Source: Haliclona indistincta
Taxonomy: Eukaryota > Porifera > Demospongiae > Haplosclerida > Chalinidae
DNA: 64,000 nucleotides
Direction of reading: 5' to 3'
Assembly: GCA_964017065.1 (NCBI GenBank)
Contig: OZ024786.1
Span: 12,347,596-12,411,595 of the forward strand
Shown: piece after piece, positions 1 to 11,423 of the stretch
Position numbering within the stretch: the stretch's first letter is position 1
How the letters are laid out: every line of letters begins with the position of its first letter
Made by a program: the position numbers and the translations under genes
Notes under the pieces: model-generated
The model's input: only the letters and a program-made list of their open reading frames with translations
Databases searched by the model: none
What the model was told of the DNA's origin: nothing

Positions 1-42
1 TGTTTTGGCTTCCTAATCCTAGCGAGAACCCCGATCACAGAC

Positions 43-226
43 TACAGTATAGCGAGAAATTTTGGAAGTTAAAATTTTGGCAAATTTAATTTTGGCGCCC
101 AGCGCCTGGCTCACGTATTACTGTAATAGAAAAAGCAGATTTTGGCAAATTTTATTATAGTGAATGCTTGACGATTCGTCAAATTCACCAAAATTTTAGT
201 CCACCAAAATTTCTAGCTATACGGTA
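43..226. mobile_element. MITE-like element with TACAGTATAG...CTATACGGTA ends
   Basis: The ends are inverted repeats: TACAGTATAGCGAGAAATTT on the left and the complementary AAATTTCTAGCTATACGGTA on the right, with several AAATTTTGG/CCAAAATTT words inside. Related copies are seen near 39305-39475 and, shorter, at 3890-3925 (almost only the two ends). No coding capacity. A non-autonomous DNA transposon is the likely identity. Confidence 0.6.
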
Positions 227-1753
227 TTATAAAGGCAAATCTTGATCATTAAAGTTACATTACTTACACAATTCATTCAATTTAGTCGTGTGTCACACAA
301 TTTCACGATCCCTCATCCACAACTTGTCCTGTGCCATGCCCACCAAATGGGGCGACTGGGCAAGTACTAAGAGATTATCACAAATTTAGGATGATAAAAA
401 CCTGTTAGAGAGAGAAAATTAGAGTATGTGAGCTCACGAGAACATACTGAGAGAACTAACACATGAATAGACTAGCTATAGTTGCTACATGCACGTGTGG
501 GATAGATCAAACCGGTAAGCATGCTTACATGACTAAGTTTTTCACAGTGAATATCCAGCTAACCAGCCATTGAGTTTCTTTGAGTGAAGGAGTCTTCTGC
601 CATATGCACAACAGGCAGGGGCGTAGTATTTTATAGAGAGCATCGAATTATAGATCGAGTGACCACGTCTGCACGTGAGAACTAGAGTTCTAATGAACAC
701 ATAGTCTACCCGTGTGCTGAGCTAAGATCTAACTAAAAGGCAAACTATCACTGAGACAAGCGTTAAAAATTTCCCTCCATGAAGATTTAGCTTGCTTATT
801 TAAAAGTAGATATTCGTAGATGAGAGATACATGTATACGATTTCTTCTACACAAGCTTGCTTATTAAGCTTGTGTAAAAGAAATGCCAAGAACATGCACT
901 AGCAGACTGCACTGAACATTACACAGCGTTGCTCCAGAGACACTCAATTGGCTAGGATATTGTTAACACACCCATGAGTGACGTGCAGCTACTTAGAGAT
1001 GTCGCAAGGTCGAACTCCATTCAGCGAGAGCTCCACTTTCTCCATTCGGATCGGGTCTGGCAGAGGACATCCATTAGAAATAATGCCTCCTAGGTTATTT
1101 ACTGTGACATCGTCTTGACCATGGTTTGACGATTCCTTGACCATGGCTGGTTACATGTATAGTGCAGACACGAGCGCGGTACGTCGTTCAGCTTGACAGG
1201 GCAAATGAACGCTGGAGTGCTCAAGGCGTTTTAAGCAATCAAGTTGAGCACGGCCCACATGTGCGTGGTTTTGTTTTGCGCAAACCGGGACCGATCGCCC
1301 AGTTTTACTGCAATTTTAGTTGAATCTTGCAAAATTTGTCAAGCATGTTGACGTCCTTGCACATTCACAATAGCTAGTTAAATAACCTTTTAGTATTATT
1401 TCTAGTTATTGAGCATGTGCAATGGGCGTTTCGTGCACAATACATTTTGCAAGATTCACTAAAATTGCAGTATCCCAAGCAAATGCCACTAGCAGGGCAG
1501 CTTGCAAGTCGCTCGTAGCAAACAGCATCACGGTATGTTACGGTGGCACATTGGAAGCAATTTTGTAAAAGGAATTTGCTATCCGGCTGGCGCCGGTTGC
1601 TGTTATACTGCACGACAATGGCACAAGACTTACAATAATTATAAAAAGGAGAGGGGCATTTCTCAATAAAAATCCAAGAAATATGCTAATGAACTCGCCA
1701 ATCATCCCTGTCCATTATCTATGCCCAGACATGATAATAGAAAAAATATTGAT
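227..1753. other. Intergenic, no gene recognised
   Basis: I see no convincing exon here. A short hairpin at about 850-886 (arms TTCTACACAAGCTT and AAGCTTGTGTAAAAGAA) is the only local structure. A 79-codon minus-strand reading frame at 1374-1613 shows no domain and no splice partner, so I did not call it. Confidence 0.5.
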
Positions 1754-1890
1754 GTACAGTGGAACCCTCTTAGCGGACACCCCTCTCCAGAGGACACCCT
1801 CTCTATAATGGACACTTACTGAATCCCAAATATAACCCGCATAATGTATAATAAACCCCTGACCAGAGGACACCCTCTCTATAATGGACA
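1754..1890. mobile_element. Tc1/mariner- or pogo-like transposon fragment
   Basis: It begins TACAGTGGAACC and continues with GGACACC/GGACA words; the phrase AGGACACCCTCTCTATAATG occurs twice, at about 1792 and 1868. CAGTGGAACC with tandem GGACA words is typical of Tc1/pogo-type terminal repeats. I did not find a matching right end, so it is probably a truncated copy. Confidence 0.5.
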
Positions 1891-2047
1891 ATTAATGGAT
1901 TCTTTTTTATTCACTCATCAGTACAATAGATCTACTGAAAAATCATTATTGCTGAATATGCTGGTAATAATTATGTTATATTCCTGGTGCTTTTCACAAC
2001 CTACTATGCTAAACCTTTTGCTGGCATAATTACTCATGCATGCCTGA

Positions 2048-2050
<3 letters not shown>

Positions 2051-2112
<62 letters not shown>
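2051..2112. repeat. (TG)n microsatellite, about 31 units
   Basis: Uninterrupted TG dinucleotides. The flank (CTCAAGGTTCAACAAAGTA, then CTCCTTGAGATTCAATGG) resembles the flank of the second TG tract at 8818-8850 and the arms of the inverted repeat at 5444-5629, so the microsatellite appears to travel with a dispersed repeat. Confidence 0.9.
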
Positions 2113-2113
<1 letters not shown>

Positions 2114-2960
2114 CTACTTGAATGTGTGTCCTCAAGGTTCAACAAAGTATACACTGCAGTAGACACATATTATGTACTCCTTGAGATTCAATGGTAAGTC
2201 TAAAGACTTGGGAGGGACTCCAATTATAAGCACATGTAGCAAAAGATAATGATCCACTTTTTGAGGAACCTGGTTGCTAATGGATCAGCCTGTGTGGTCA
2301 GAGGAGAAAGGATGAATTAGCAGCAACCAAATTAATCTAGGACATTACCTAGGACTGCAACATTATCAGTACAGCTAGAGAAACATGAGATGACTTGGGC
2401 AGAATGGTAGCTTTGAACTTCTTACAGTGTGCCAGAGACTCAATCTGTATAATAACAGGTATACTAATATCATTATCAAAGTAGACACTGTGTGAAAACT
2501 ACATTCACATTGTGAAATTAAAAAACGAATAATACTTTATCATGGGATTACGCAAAATTTTCACAGAGCACCCAAATTATTTTCTACATGTATGGTAAAC
2601 TATATCATAGATAATACAGTACAGGGTGGATACGCAAAGAGTCCGTATATTGCAATCAAGGGTGAGACAATCACTGCATCGGGTAACACGGACGTTTCAA
2701 ACAGAAATGAATGGCTGCAGCAGTATAGTAGTGTTTGCTGAGGACAAAATATTGAGCTCCTTGATCATTTTGTGCGTACAAACGTATTTTGATTCGCTGG
2801 TATTGCTTATGAAGTCCTGGTATAATCAGTCTTGCCAATAATCCAACACAAAAAATCGTAACAACAAACTTGTTTCCCGCTACTTGGCAGCATGTCTGCT
2901 GTTCTCTACAAAGCGTAGCGCTCTAATATTATTTTGATGCACTGCACTACACAATAAGCT

Positions 2961-3255
2961 CAGTAGCGGTTCTAGGGAGCCATGGCCCCCCAAAATACCC
3001 CTTTTTAAACATTTTTACTTGCCTCCTCGCTTTTGCCCAACCAAAATGTTTATGAACGTATGTACCTTGCTTGGTACAGCTGTTTCGCGGTCTGTCTTGC
3101 TCTCCATGATCCAACAGGCTACCGTGAACGCACTATTATCGTCCATGCACAGTTTAAAATGACGTATTCGAATGAATATTAATTAGCTATTTTCAAAATC
3201 GCGCGTGTGCACATTCAGTGGCCCCCCCAAACATTTCTCTCTAGAACCGCCACTG
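2961..3255. mobile_element. hAT-type MITE with 8-bp target duplication
   Basis: The 295-bp element starts CAGTAGCGGTTCTAGGGAG and ends with the inverse, CTCTCTAGAACCGCCACTG. It is flanked by perfect copies of AATAAGCT (2953-2960 and 3256-3263). An 8-bp target duplication and CA(G)..(C)TG ends are the signature of hAT superfamily transposition. There is no open frame of note, so it is non-autonomous. Confidence 0.88.
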
Positions 3256-4006
3256 AATAAGCTACCAACAAACATATAACAAACCAGCACTGTAATAATC
3301 TAACACAAGTAGCTGTAAAACAGGATTTTAGAAAAAAAACGGTGGAATTTGCAACCTAGCATTACAGCAACAGCCTCTTCTCCAACAGCAAATGAACACG
3401 TGTGCTTTTTGATTCAGCTTCTACCCACTTCTTGGAACGGTAGAAACAGCTTTACGACTTCGTGCAACACGCCCGAGGCAGTGAGTGTCCCAGCACATCT
3501 CCGTGGATTCCTCCGTTTTTATCGTATCAACCATGTACTGTAGTATCTATGATTTAAGCATCGTCATACTAGAGAGGTAACAATTACACAAGTGTACATT
3601 CAATTTTGTTTTGAACAACCCGCAAAATCTTTGAAAATATCTATTGCCCATTTTTGTAGACTAAATCCTTTCATCAGGCTATCCAGTATTTATGTTCAAG
3701 GTCATAATGTTGAAAACAGACCTAGCAAATTTGTATTACCATCAATTATTATTCATTACCAATACAGAAAGTCATGTGACCATACTCCAATAAAAAGCTG
3801 GTAATAGTTAGTTTAAGGCAGTTAGTAGTTCAGATAGATCTAGACTTGAGATAGAAGATCAAGACTTGAGGTTTGTTGAAAAGTATAAAAGTACCGTATA
3901 GTGGGAAATTTTTTGCTATACAGTATGTTGTCTGCATGTCTATTGTAACTGTTGTATGTGCATACCCATTCTTAAGAAGGTTATTATAAATTTGTAAAAT
4001 GCAGAC

Positions 4007-4366
4007 ATGACCCAAAAAAACGATATTGATCTATCTGAAATGCAAAAGTCTATACAAGCCATTGAAGAAAGATGCGAAATACTGCAAACACTGCAACAAA
4101 AGGAAGAAGAAGCGCATCGAAAGCTAATGGAGCAGAGGAGGCAGCTTCTGGAAGACCGGAAGAGACGGCATGAAGAAGAAAAAATGCTAAAAGAAGAAGA
4201 AGAAGAGATGATGATGAAGACAAAGAAGCCAAAAAGAAATCCTCGAGTAAGACAGTTTAATGTTTACAGGTATACAGTAGGTATATAACTCTACAATACA
4301 ATGTAGGGACGACAAAGACAAAACAGAGGCAGAGGCCGAGGAGGAAAAGTCATCATCATAAACTAA
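4007..4366 (+). CDS. Small coiled-coil, RG-rich protein (two exons, 99 aa)
   Basis: Model: exon 4007-4246, intron opening GTAAGA, exon 4307-4366 after an ATGTAG acceptor; phase 0 on both sides. The first exon is a charged helix (about residues 8-75) with many Glu/Lys/Arg residues, likely a coiled coil, ending in a run of Glu, then Met and Lys. The second exon adds a short RG-rich tail (GRQRQNRGRGRGGK) followed by VIIIN and a stop. An in-frame stop lies just upstream of the ATG (3995-3997), so this ATG is the first available unless the exon begins at the AG just before it. RG-rich tails usually bind RNA or are arginine-methylated, but I do not recognise the family. An alternative acceptor at 4270 would give an unremarkable C-terminus. 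Confidence 0.5.
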
Positions 4367-4869
4367 TCTCAAATGACTGCAGCTGAACTCATTATATCCA
4401 TTATAATACTCATTATATCCATCCATTGAACTCATTATATCCATTGCTCACATTAATTTTCACATTCTGATACATGCATGATAAGTTTAGAGATAAGGAA
4501 GGGCGGGATAATTCCGGATACACTTCCGGTTGTCGAAGTAGTGAGCTTGGTTTTCGACAGCAGAAAAACCTACTATAACAAAAACAAACGCGTACTGGAA
4601 CTTTATATCTGTCAGCAAAGTTTTAGTTTTTGATGACAACTTGCAGAATGAAAAAACGCACGATTAACAGAAAATAAATTTGTATTTTGGTACAAGAGGA
4701 AATTTTGGACATCTAGCTGGACATCGGAAATCTAGCTGGACATCTAGCTTGACAAACGGAAATTTGAATTTGTTGCTGGTACAATAGTCGATAACTTGAT
4801 GCATTAAGTGCAGGAAATTTTATAATAATTCATGAGTGTTAGGTCCTGGTTATAGTATTAGTGCCAACC

Positions 4870-5170
4870 TGCTAGCTATGTAGTGCTAACCAGAAGACAG
4901 CACACAAGGTGTGTCACGTGGGCGTGATCGTAAACATGTGAGTAGGTAGTAGCATGTGTAGGCTTCGATATGCTGTCTCATGAGATGTCTTTGCACTCTC
5001 AGAGCTGTCCTGCTGCTTAGATGGAATCTACAACTAGGTAGTAAACTATGGGCGCTTTTGTTGTCAGAGAGGTCAAAGATGGCCATGAAGGTGCAGATGT
5101 TGAAGAGTTGAGCATTACTGTGAGCCTATAAACATCAGTATGGTATTTCAAGAAGCACAAGTGAAATCCA
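4870..5170. repeat. Dispersed repeat (CTAACCAGAAGACAG family), copy 1
   Basis: The block CTAACCAGAAGACAG ... AAGGTGTGTCACGTGGGCG ... TGTCCTGCTGCTTAGATGGA ... TTGTTGTCAGAGAGGTCAAA recurs at about 5885-6110 and 17730-17970. In those copies it continues into a second module (GAACGAAAGCACTTTAGCAA ... CATGCGCCGAGGGTTA) that is also present at 6108-6290 and 6392-6640. Non-coding, probably a transposon fossil. Confidence 0.6.
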
Positions 5171-5450
5171 AGGATGACAATGCCCCTTGGTACTGGCACA
5201 TTTTTTGGGATATAAGAGAATCACCAGAATCCTAACAAGTATGGTTAGCAACCTTTTACACTAATAATAGAATATGTCTGTAGCCTAGTCTCACATAATA
5301 ATCATTATACATTGCAGAAAGCTCCATGTACTGCTAGAGATCCACAAACCATTTTCTTGGAGGTAATGCAGGGCCATTATTGTCTTGACCAGACTAGTAG
5401 AGCCCTGCCAACTTTACCAATGCAGTGACTACCCAAGTGCTGTACATGTC
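5171..5450. repeat. Direct repeat, paired with 7776-8060
   Basis: About 280 bp (ATCCAAGGATGACAATGCCC ... GTAGAGCCCTGCCAACT) is nearly identical to 7776-8060. The second copy lacks the 9-bp ATAAGAGAA near the start and has a small internal duplication of the GACCAGACTAGTAG phrase. Confidence 0.8.
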
Positions 5451-5629
5451 TCAGGAAGTTTGTAGACCAAGGCCCATGGCTACTGAATTGCCATTGAATC
5501 TCAAGGAGCCCTTGAAGTGTTTATCTTGTTAAACCCAGAGGTCAGACACACAACACTTCAAGGGCTCCTTGAGATTCAATTGCAATTAAGTAGCCATGGG
5601 CCTTGGTCTAGAAACTTCTGGAGACATGT
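5444..5629. repeat. Long inverted repeat, about 78-bp arms
   Basis: The left arm (ACATGTCTC...AGACCAAGGCCCATGGCTAC...CTTGAAGTGTT) and right arm (AACACTTCAAGGGCTCC...GTAGCCATGGGCCTTGGTCT...GACATGT) face each other across about 30 bp. A single arm is found at about 8865-8945 next to a TG microsatellite. Confidence 0.8.
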
Positions 5630-5633
5630 AGTC

Positions 5634-5791
5634 TACAGCGGATTTTATTACATCTTGCAGGCGTAGAGGGTGAAGCGTAGAGCGTGAACCATGTTCAATC
5701 TGAACCACGCAATGTAATCTACCTTCCAAACAAGGCACGGATCACGCTTTACGCTTTTTTGGCTGTTGCAAGGAGTAATAAAGCCACTGTA
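5634..5791. mobile_element. TACAGCGG-family MITE, 158 bp
   Basis: Ends are TACAGCGGATTTTATTAC and its approximate inverse GTAATAAAGCCACTGTA, both closing on TA as in Tc1/mariner-like elements. The interior carries the inverted words GCGTAGAGCGTGAA and ATCACGCTTTACGC. A reverse-oriented relative begins at 17488. Confidence 0.7.
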
Positions 5792-5884
5792 GCAGCTATA
5801 AAGTTGGGACTTTGTATTCCCAAGAATGTGCTGCAGTCACACAATCTGTATTGATACATTTGTATTAGTGGAAATTATTCAATG

Positions 5885-6650
5885 CTAACCAGAAGACAGT
5901 AATGTGCTGACCACAAGGTGTGTCAGGTGGGCGTAACCATGAACACTGTTTAGGTAGCCATTGAGCTAGGCATTGTTGGCTTTTCTTGAGATGTCTACAC
6001 ACACTCAGAGCTGTCCTGCAGTTTAGATGTAGTCTACAAGTACCTAGGTAGTCAACTATGGGTGCTTTTGTTGTCAGAGAAGTCTGATAAGATGGCCGTC
6101 ATGCAAAGTGAGCCAGCCATAACTCAAGAACGAAAGCACTTTAGCAAAATCCACGAATCACATTGCAAGCCATTGTCATGCTAAGCCTGTTCATACCTTT
6201 ACAGAGTTTCAGAAGTGAGCGATAGTCTCTGCAGCTCGATGGACAGAATGAATGAACGAACGAATGAACAGATTTCACAAAACCCTCGGCGTGTTGCACA
6301 TTGTAGAGTTAGCTCCTTAGTTATGGCTTTCAGAAGGAGCTTTGGGCGACTAAGGGCGCTTTTGTCGTCAGAGAGGTCAAAGACGGCCGTCAAGGTGAGC
6401 CAACCATAACTCGAGAACGAAAGCACTTTAGCAAATCCACGAGTCACATTGCAAGCCATTGTCGTGCTAAGCCTGTTCATACCTTTACCGAGTTTCAGAA
6501 GTGAGCGATGCTCTGCAGCTCAATGGACAGAACGAACGAACAACAAACCAAGTACCGTAACCCTCGTGCATGCGCCGAGGGTTAATGAGTGACAGAGCAA
6601 GTACCGTAACCCTCGCGCATGCGCCGAGGGTTAATAATACTTAGCACTTA
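5885..6650. repeat. Tandemly arranged copies of the GAACGAAAGCACTTTAGCAA repeat
   Basis: Copies at about 6108-6290 and 6392-6640 are near identical (TTCATACCTTTAC(A/C)GAGTTT, then GAACGAACGAA, then CCCTCG(C/G)GCATGCGCCGAGG). The short open frames here (6199-6480 minus, 6215-6409 plus) lie inside the repeat and mirror each other, so I do not treat them as genes. Confidence 0.7.
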
Positions 6651-7775
6651 CAATATCTGATTCCTCATCTTCAGAAGAACATGTATCCTGTTCATGATTT
6701 AAATTTGAGAGTCAATTGCACAGTCAATACACAGTCAATACATACAGTGATGCACATGCAGTCACACCACGCGTCACCACCACTAGGGTCTGCATCACCC
6801 AGCATTTGAAATATTTGTATTTTGAAATACATGCAGCATTGAATGGGTATTAAAATACAATACTGATTAATTCCCTCTATGTATAAGACCAAGCATGAGG
6901 CCGATATCTTGGCAGCGACAGTACATGTAACTTACGGAAGATTTGCTCCACGTTAAGGCTGGAGTTGTTGAAATAGATTTTCCGAGAGATTTCTTTTCTT
7001 AATGTACTCGAAGATAAGTGCTTCACTGTGTAAAAGTAACTCGATTCATCATTGTCCCATTATCCTGTCAGCTCCAACTTGAAGATTCTGTAGTGAGATT
7101 GGCAAACAGAATAGGCAGATTGCAGATTTAGTACATAAAGACTAAAATTAATTGTCAGTAATAATTATTGCTACATATTATAGCCATCGTGGACACATCA
7201 AACAATGAGACACTAGTACCAGTAGCACTATAGTTGAGACTTACTGAGCCAATTCTTATCTTCGAGTACGTAATACATGTATCTCGGAAAATCTCCGGAA
7301 AAGCTCCAGCCATAACTGCCACAATGGAAGCTGTGTTACCGGACTGTGGGTGTGGTTATAGTCGGCATGGAGATATCAAGCTACACAAGCTGGTGCTAAA
7401 TTATGTCTAAACTCAATTTTATTTCATCAGTGAAAGATTTCAAGCTTTAATTCCTCAATCACACCAGATAACTTTGGTGGGCGAAAGTGGTACTTAAGCA
7501 GGCATCGACCAATTATATGGTATTAGGAATATCTTAACATTCAATACTTGGAGGTAGGTAGGGGCAGCTGCTGTTCCAAGGAACGTAGCCGCCGGTTCAC
7601 AAGGGTAAAGTCTATGCTTCATCTGGATAGGTTAGGCTTTGCTCAGCCAAAGCAACTTCCGCTATGCTACAAGCGTTTTTTCTCAGCAACTTCTATACTG
7701 TGCTGCATGCGTGGGCATGACATTGTCGATTTGCGTTTCACCGAACGACAGGTGACTTGCAATTGGCTGTAACAA
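6651..7775. other. Intergenic, no gene recognised
   Basis: AT-rich sequence without a supported exon. The words TTCCGAGAGATTTC (about 6980) and GAAAATCTCCGGAAAAG (about 7285) hint at a degraded inverted-repeat element. Confidence 0.4.
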
Positions 7776-8060
7776 TCCAAGGATGACAATGCCCCTTGGT
7801 CCTGGCACATTTTTTGGGATTCACCAGAATCCTAACAAGTATGGTTAGCAACCTTTTACACTAATAATAGAATATGTCTGTAGCCTAGTCTCACATAATA
7901 ATCATTATCCTTTGCAGAAAGCTCCATGTACTGCTAGAGATCCACAAACCATGTTCTTGGAGGTAATGCAAGGCCATTATTGACTTGACCAGACTAGTAG
8001 GTCTTGACCAGACTAGTAGAGCCCTGCCAACTCTACCAATAGCACGAGTGCTGTATCAAC
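7776..8060. repeat. Direct repeat, second copy of 5171-5450
   Basis: See the entry at 5171. This copy shows the extra GGTCTTGACCAGACTAGTAG phrase near 7990-8018. Confidence 0.8.
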
Positions 8061-8815
8061 TAAGCCACTAGACCAAGGCCAAGTGCTAAAATAAATCATG
8101 ACTCAACTGATTTTTAAAATATTATGGCTGAAACCATGAATGTCTTGGATGTGACTAGATCTATTCAAGAGATAGCAGTAAAATTTATACCAAACACAAG
8201 CCTTGGTTGAAGCATACAGAATAGTGGTTGAAGGAGCGCATAGATTCCTTGCCCAATTGCACAACAGCACGTATGTTCATGCTTCATTACGCCCATGCTC
8301 AGGCAATATCTGGTATTCATGCACCACACCCTCAGGCTAGGTGTGTATACTGGATATTGCCCTCACTAATACTTACTTACACATAGCATGCCAGCTTGCC
8401 TTAAGATTTCACTTCCACACAATCATACTATCACTAATAATTATCTTCAATCATAAGTGTATAACACTATTTGATTATGCATATACAATACAAAAACTTT
8501 GCAATTGCTAAAGGAATGGTCTTATACACTGTACATTGGAACCAGGCCAAACTATACACTATAATAATTATTATCATGATCAAGTTCCGAAACAACCTAA
8601 CCAGCACACTTTAGTTGTGTTCAAATTGTCAAAAATTTGCAACTGGGACGGCCTGGTATGGTAGTATAGTGTGAACGTATACTGACAATCGTCAAGGCTG
8701 CACACAAATGCTTTGTATAATTATTATGAGCTTAATGATTGTCCCTCTAAAGTCTTGCAAGATTGAGCTAAAAGCCATTAACACTGAAATACCATTCTTC
8801 CTTAGTAAGAACAGC

Positions 8816-8851
<36 letters not shown>

Positions 8852-9700
8852 CCTCAGGATTTAACAAGTAAACACTTCAAGGGCTCCTGGAGATTCAATA
8901 ACAATTAAGTAGCCATGGGCCTTGCTTGATCTACAAACTTCTGGATACATGTAGTCTAGCAGCTGTAAAGTTGGGACTTGTATTCCTGAAGAATGTGCTC
9001 CAGTTACACAATCTGTATTGATATTAGTAGAAATTATATGACATTATTGTGTAGTCCATGCAATTACATTGTCTAGCAAAAGATAAGTGATGGGATAGTG
9101 CACTAGTTGGGTGAATATGTTACAGCAGTTTTATTTCTTGCAACAGCCACAAAGCGTAAAGGCCTTATTTGAAAGGGTACGAAATGGTGTTTACGTTCTA
9201 TGGTTGACTATTTTAGATTGTGCATTTAGATCAAAATAATACATACATCTTGTATTATGTTTTGTATCCCAGGCTGTAAGATCAAGGCGCTGCTCTCATA
9301 TACCATGCCATCACATAGCAACAAGCTGGCATCATCGAAAACGCATGCAAGATTATACGGCCGTCAGCGGAGAGCAACCTATACTCACTATTATGAAAGT
9401 GAGCACTCTTTTACAGTACAGAGTATCAAACCAAAGTAGTCATGTAACATAGCCTGCTATAAAATGCAAAAGCTTACTGGACTCACAAAGTTGGCTCAGT
9501 GCTTGAGAAAGATTCGGCACATTGCATCGTCGGCGCGGCCCATCACCCCCGTCACGTGATAAGATTTTAACCCCATGGGCACGACAAAACGTATGGTACA
9601 TCTGTTCGTTTCAGGCCGGTTTCAGGCGAATCAAGTTCGAAGTGTGTTCTACAACTTCCACTGCTGTCGCAACCTTTGTACAACACGAGTAAGGAGTTCT
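8061..9700. other. Intergenic with (GT)n microsatellite at 8818-8850
   Basis: No exon supported. A TG tract of about 33 bp at 8818-8850 is followed by a single arm of the 5444-5629 inverted repeat. A short piece at about 9130-9180 (TTGCAACAGCCACAAAGCGT) belongs to the TACAGCGG family. Confidence 0.5.
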
Positions 9701-9701
9701 G

Positions 9702-10126
9702 TTATCTGAAGCTGCCAAATGATTCTTCAGCGCCTATTTCTAGGTTCGTAATTACAATGATATACAAGCAAAGAAGAGGAAGGGTTTGACACACTGTACA
9801 AGTGTTATATACACAGTCATAGTGAGTGTTAGTGTGATACAGCAACTCCAAGAGTGTAGGTACACGCACTTCTGTGACAAATTCATCCACTAGGTATGGA
9901 TATGTCAGATTAGCCTCTGTTGGTAGAATGATGTGCCACCTGTACTCCCCAGTTAGCAGTAGCTTCGATCTCAACATGGGTTCCCCATTCATATGGCATG
10001 AGCATCTTGCGAATGTGTTCGTCTATAGTTCTGTTGAAGACTTTGTTCTTGAATACCTCATGGTTCAAGTTAATGGAGCGTACCAGCATGTTGCGAATCT
10101 CGCCATGATGCTCGTCAGCTGGTAGG
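9702..10126 (-). pseudogene. OTU cysteine-protease domain remnant
   Basis: Minus-strand translation from about 10126 reads LPADEHHGEIRNML, then MPYEWGTHVEIEATANWGVQV. In the next frame, starting near 9950, it reads YRWHIILP ... VPTLLELLYHTNTHYDCVYN. The first part matches the middle of OTU domains (helix, then W-G-xx-x-E-ATA--GV). The second matches the C-terminal LELLY---HYDCV block holding the catalytic histidine. The two parts are in different frames, and the N-terminal D-G-(D/N)-C-L-F block with the catalytic cysteine is not visible nearby. A AG acceptor-like site lies just before the first part. I read this as a decayed OTU domain of a transposon rather than a host gene. Confidence 0.6.
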
Positions 10127-10265
10127 ACACTGCTTTAAATAAGCTTGCCATTCCCTTTAATACAATGAATTGTTCTAGAGCTTACACTTAACAATTCTTC
10201 CAGACTTGTTTCTGGCTTGTTGCAACTCCAAGAGTAGTACATGCATTTTAATGAACTACTTGTAT

Positions 10266-10500
10266 TATTATGCCTCGGTGGGCGGAGCCACAAGGCATAC
10301 AGTAGTCGTGGTGTCAGTCAGTCTGTCGCAATGATTTCTCGTAGCTCGCTGAAAACTAATCGCTGAAAAAAGCAACACGGGTAGAAATCGATAGATACTT
10401 GCTCGGATTTAAATTTTCAGAAGTTTGACTGTTTGAAGTTCTGATAAATGTATTTGTTGTGCAGAGCAGGAAGGAACGATCGTACTCATTATGTCAGAAA
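10266..10500. repeat. GCCTCGGTGGGCGGAGCC repeat, sponge-type
   Basis: Starts TATTATGCCTCGGTGGGCGG and AAGGCATACAGTAGTCG, a GC-rich terminal hairpin followed by a unique body. A comparable hairpin-headed repeat (TTAGGGAGGCACGGTAGTGC) starts at 50268. It separates the transposase fragment (10504-10692) from the OTU fragment (below 10127), so it may be a later insertion. Confidence 0.45.
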
Positions 10501-10503
10501 GTG

Positions 10504-10692
10504 TCATGTGTTTTTTCTTGGCAAGTACTTGTACTTCAGTACACGGTTTGAAGCCTCTGCGTCATTGTTTGTCTCAACTGCACCACGATACGAGGTGTCT
10601 CTATAAAGCTCTTGCCCATCTCTAGGAAATAACAATGCAACATAGTAACAAGGGTGTATGGAGTCTTCGACAAGAGGGCATGCAACTGTCAA
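10504..10692 (-). pseudogene. MULE-like transposase C-terminal fragment
   Basis: The 62-residue minus-strand frame contains AVETNNDAEASNRVLKYKYL followed by PRKN. This resembles the T-NN-(A/V)E--N--LK--(Y/F)L block around the last acidic catalytic residue of Mutator-like transposases. No other catalytic segments are seen. It lies about 380 bp upstream, in the same orientation, of the OTU remnant, suggesting both came from one element. Confidence 0.45.
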
Positions 10693-10726
10693 TGACTTGA
10701 TGGTGTCAAAATGACTTGTTAAAAAT

Positions 10727-11218
10727 TAATTTTCTTTATTATTTTCTAATTACAGGCAGTTCCTGACTACAGACAGTTTAAGAGATGAAATTGAGGAAGG
10801 ATATGGGCAGTAAGAGAGTCTCAAGTGGACTGAGAATCAGATGAGATCTTGAAGTATTAAGAGGATTGGCAACGAGACTGTTTTCATTTTGAAGATGTTC
10901 TGTATAAAATATAACACAAACATTATTAGTCATCAAATGCACAAGAGTGTTATATGCATGTCAAGGACAGAACTACACACCATCTCCCACCGTCAAATAT
11001 AGCAGGTCAGGCGGTCCGATATGACCCACATTCAAGCTACTTGATTCGTGATTTCCATCACTTGGGGGAGCTAGCTCTGTAGCGGATCGACTGAACTCTG
11101 TGTGCATTCACTCATTCCCAGGTCCGGATGTATTACGTCACGGGCAAGAAGCACGTGACATGCCCGCGCACGTGTGAACATTACTATAAAGCCTCGTTCC
11201 AAGGCAGAGCAAGCATCA
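10727..11218. other. Intergenic, no gene recognised
   Basis: No exon supported between the transposon remnant and the tRNA-like element. Confidence 0.4.
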
Positions 11219-11290
11219 GGTCTCGGTGGCTCAGTGGGTAGGTGGTGTGCGTGGCAGTGTGGTGCGCTGGGTTCAATCCCTCAATAAGTG
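11219..11290 (+). mobile_element. tRNA-derived sequence (SINE head or tRNA fossil)
   Basis: TGGCTCAGTGG (11227-11237) fits the polymerase III A box and GGTTCAATCCC (11270-11280) fits the B box, about 33 bp apart as in tRNA genes. The stem pairing expected of a functional tRNA is not convincing: the 5' GTCTCGG has no good partner after the B box. A tRNA-derived SINE or pseudo-tRNA fits better than a working tRNA. Confidence 0.5.
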
Positions 11291-11423
11291 CTACTTTTGG
11301 TTCTTTTTTTTCACTAATAAAAACTGTTATTCAAAGGCTACATGTAGCGCTTTTATCCATGTTTTGCACGGGCCAGTAGCGCTGTTAGATCCATGGTTTG
11401 CGCTGTTAGCCACGGGTTGTTAG

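Noticed and set aside
1918..2166. Minus-strand frame with a long His-Thr run
   Set aside because: It is only the TG microsatellite read as CA dinucleotides.
6199..6480. Overlapping open frames on both strands around 6.2-6.5 kb
   Set aside because: They lie inside a dispersed repeat present three or more times in the window, with no domain.
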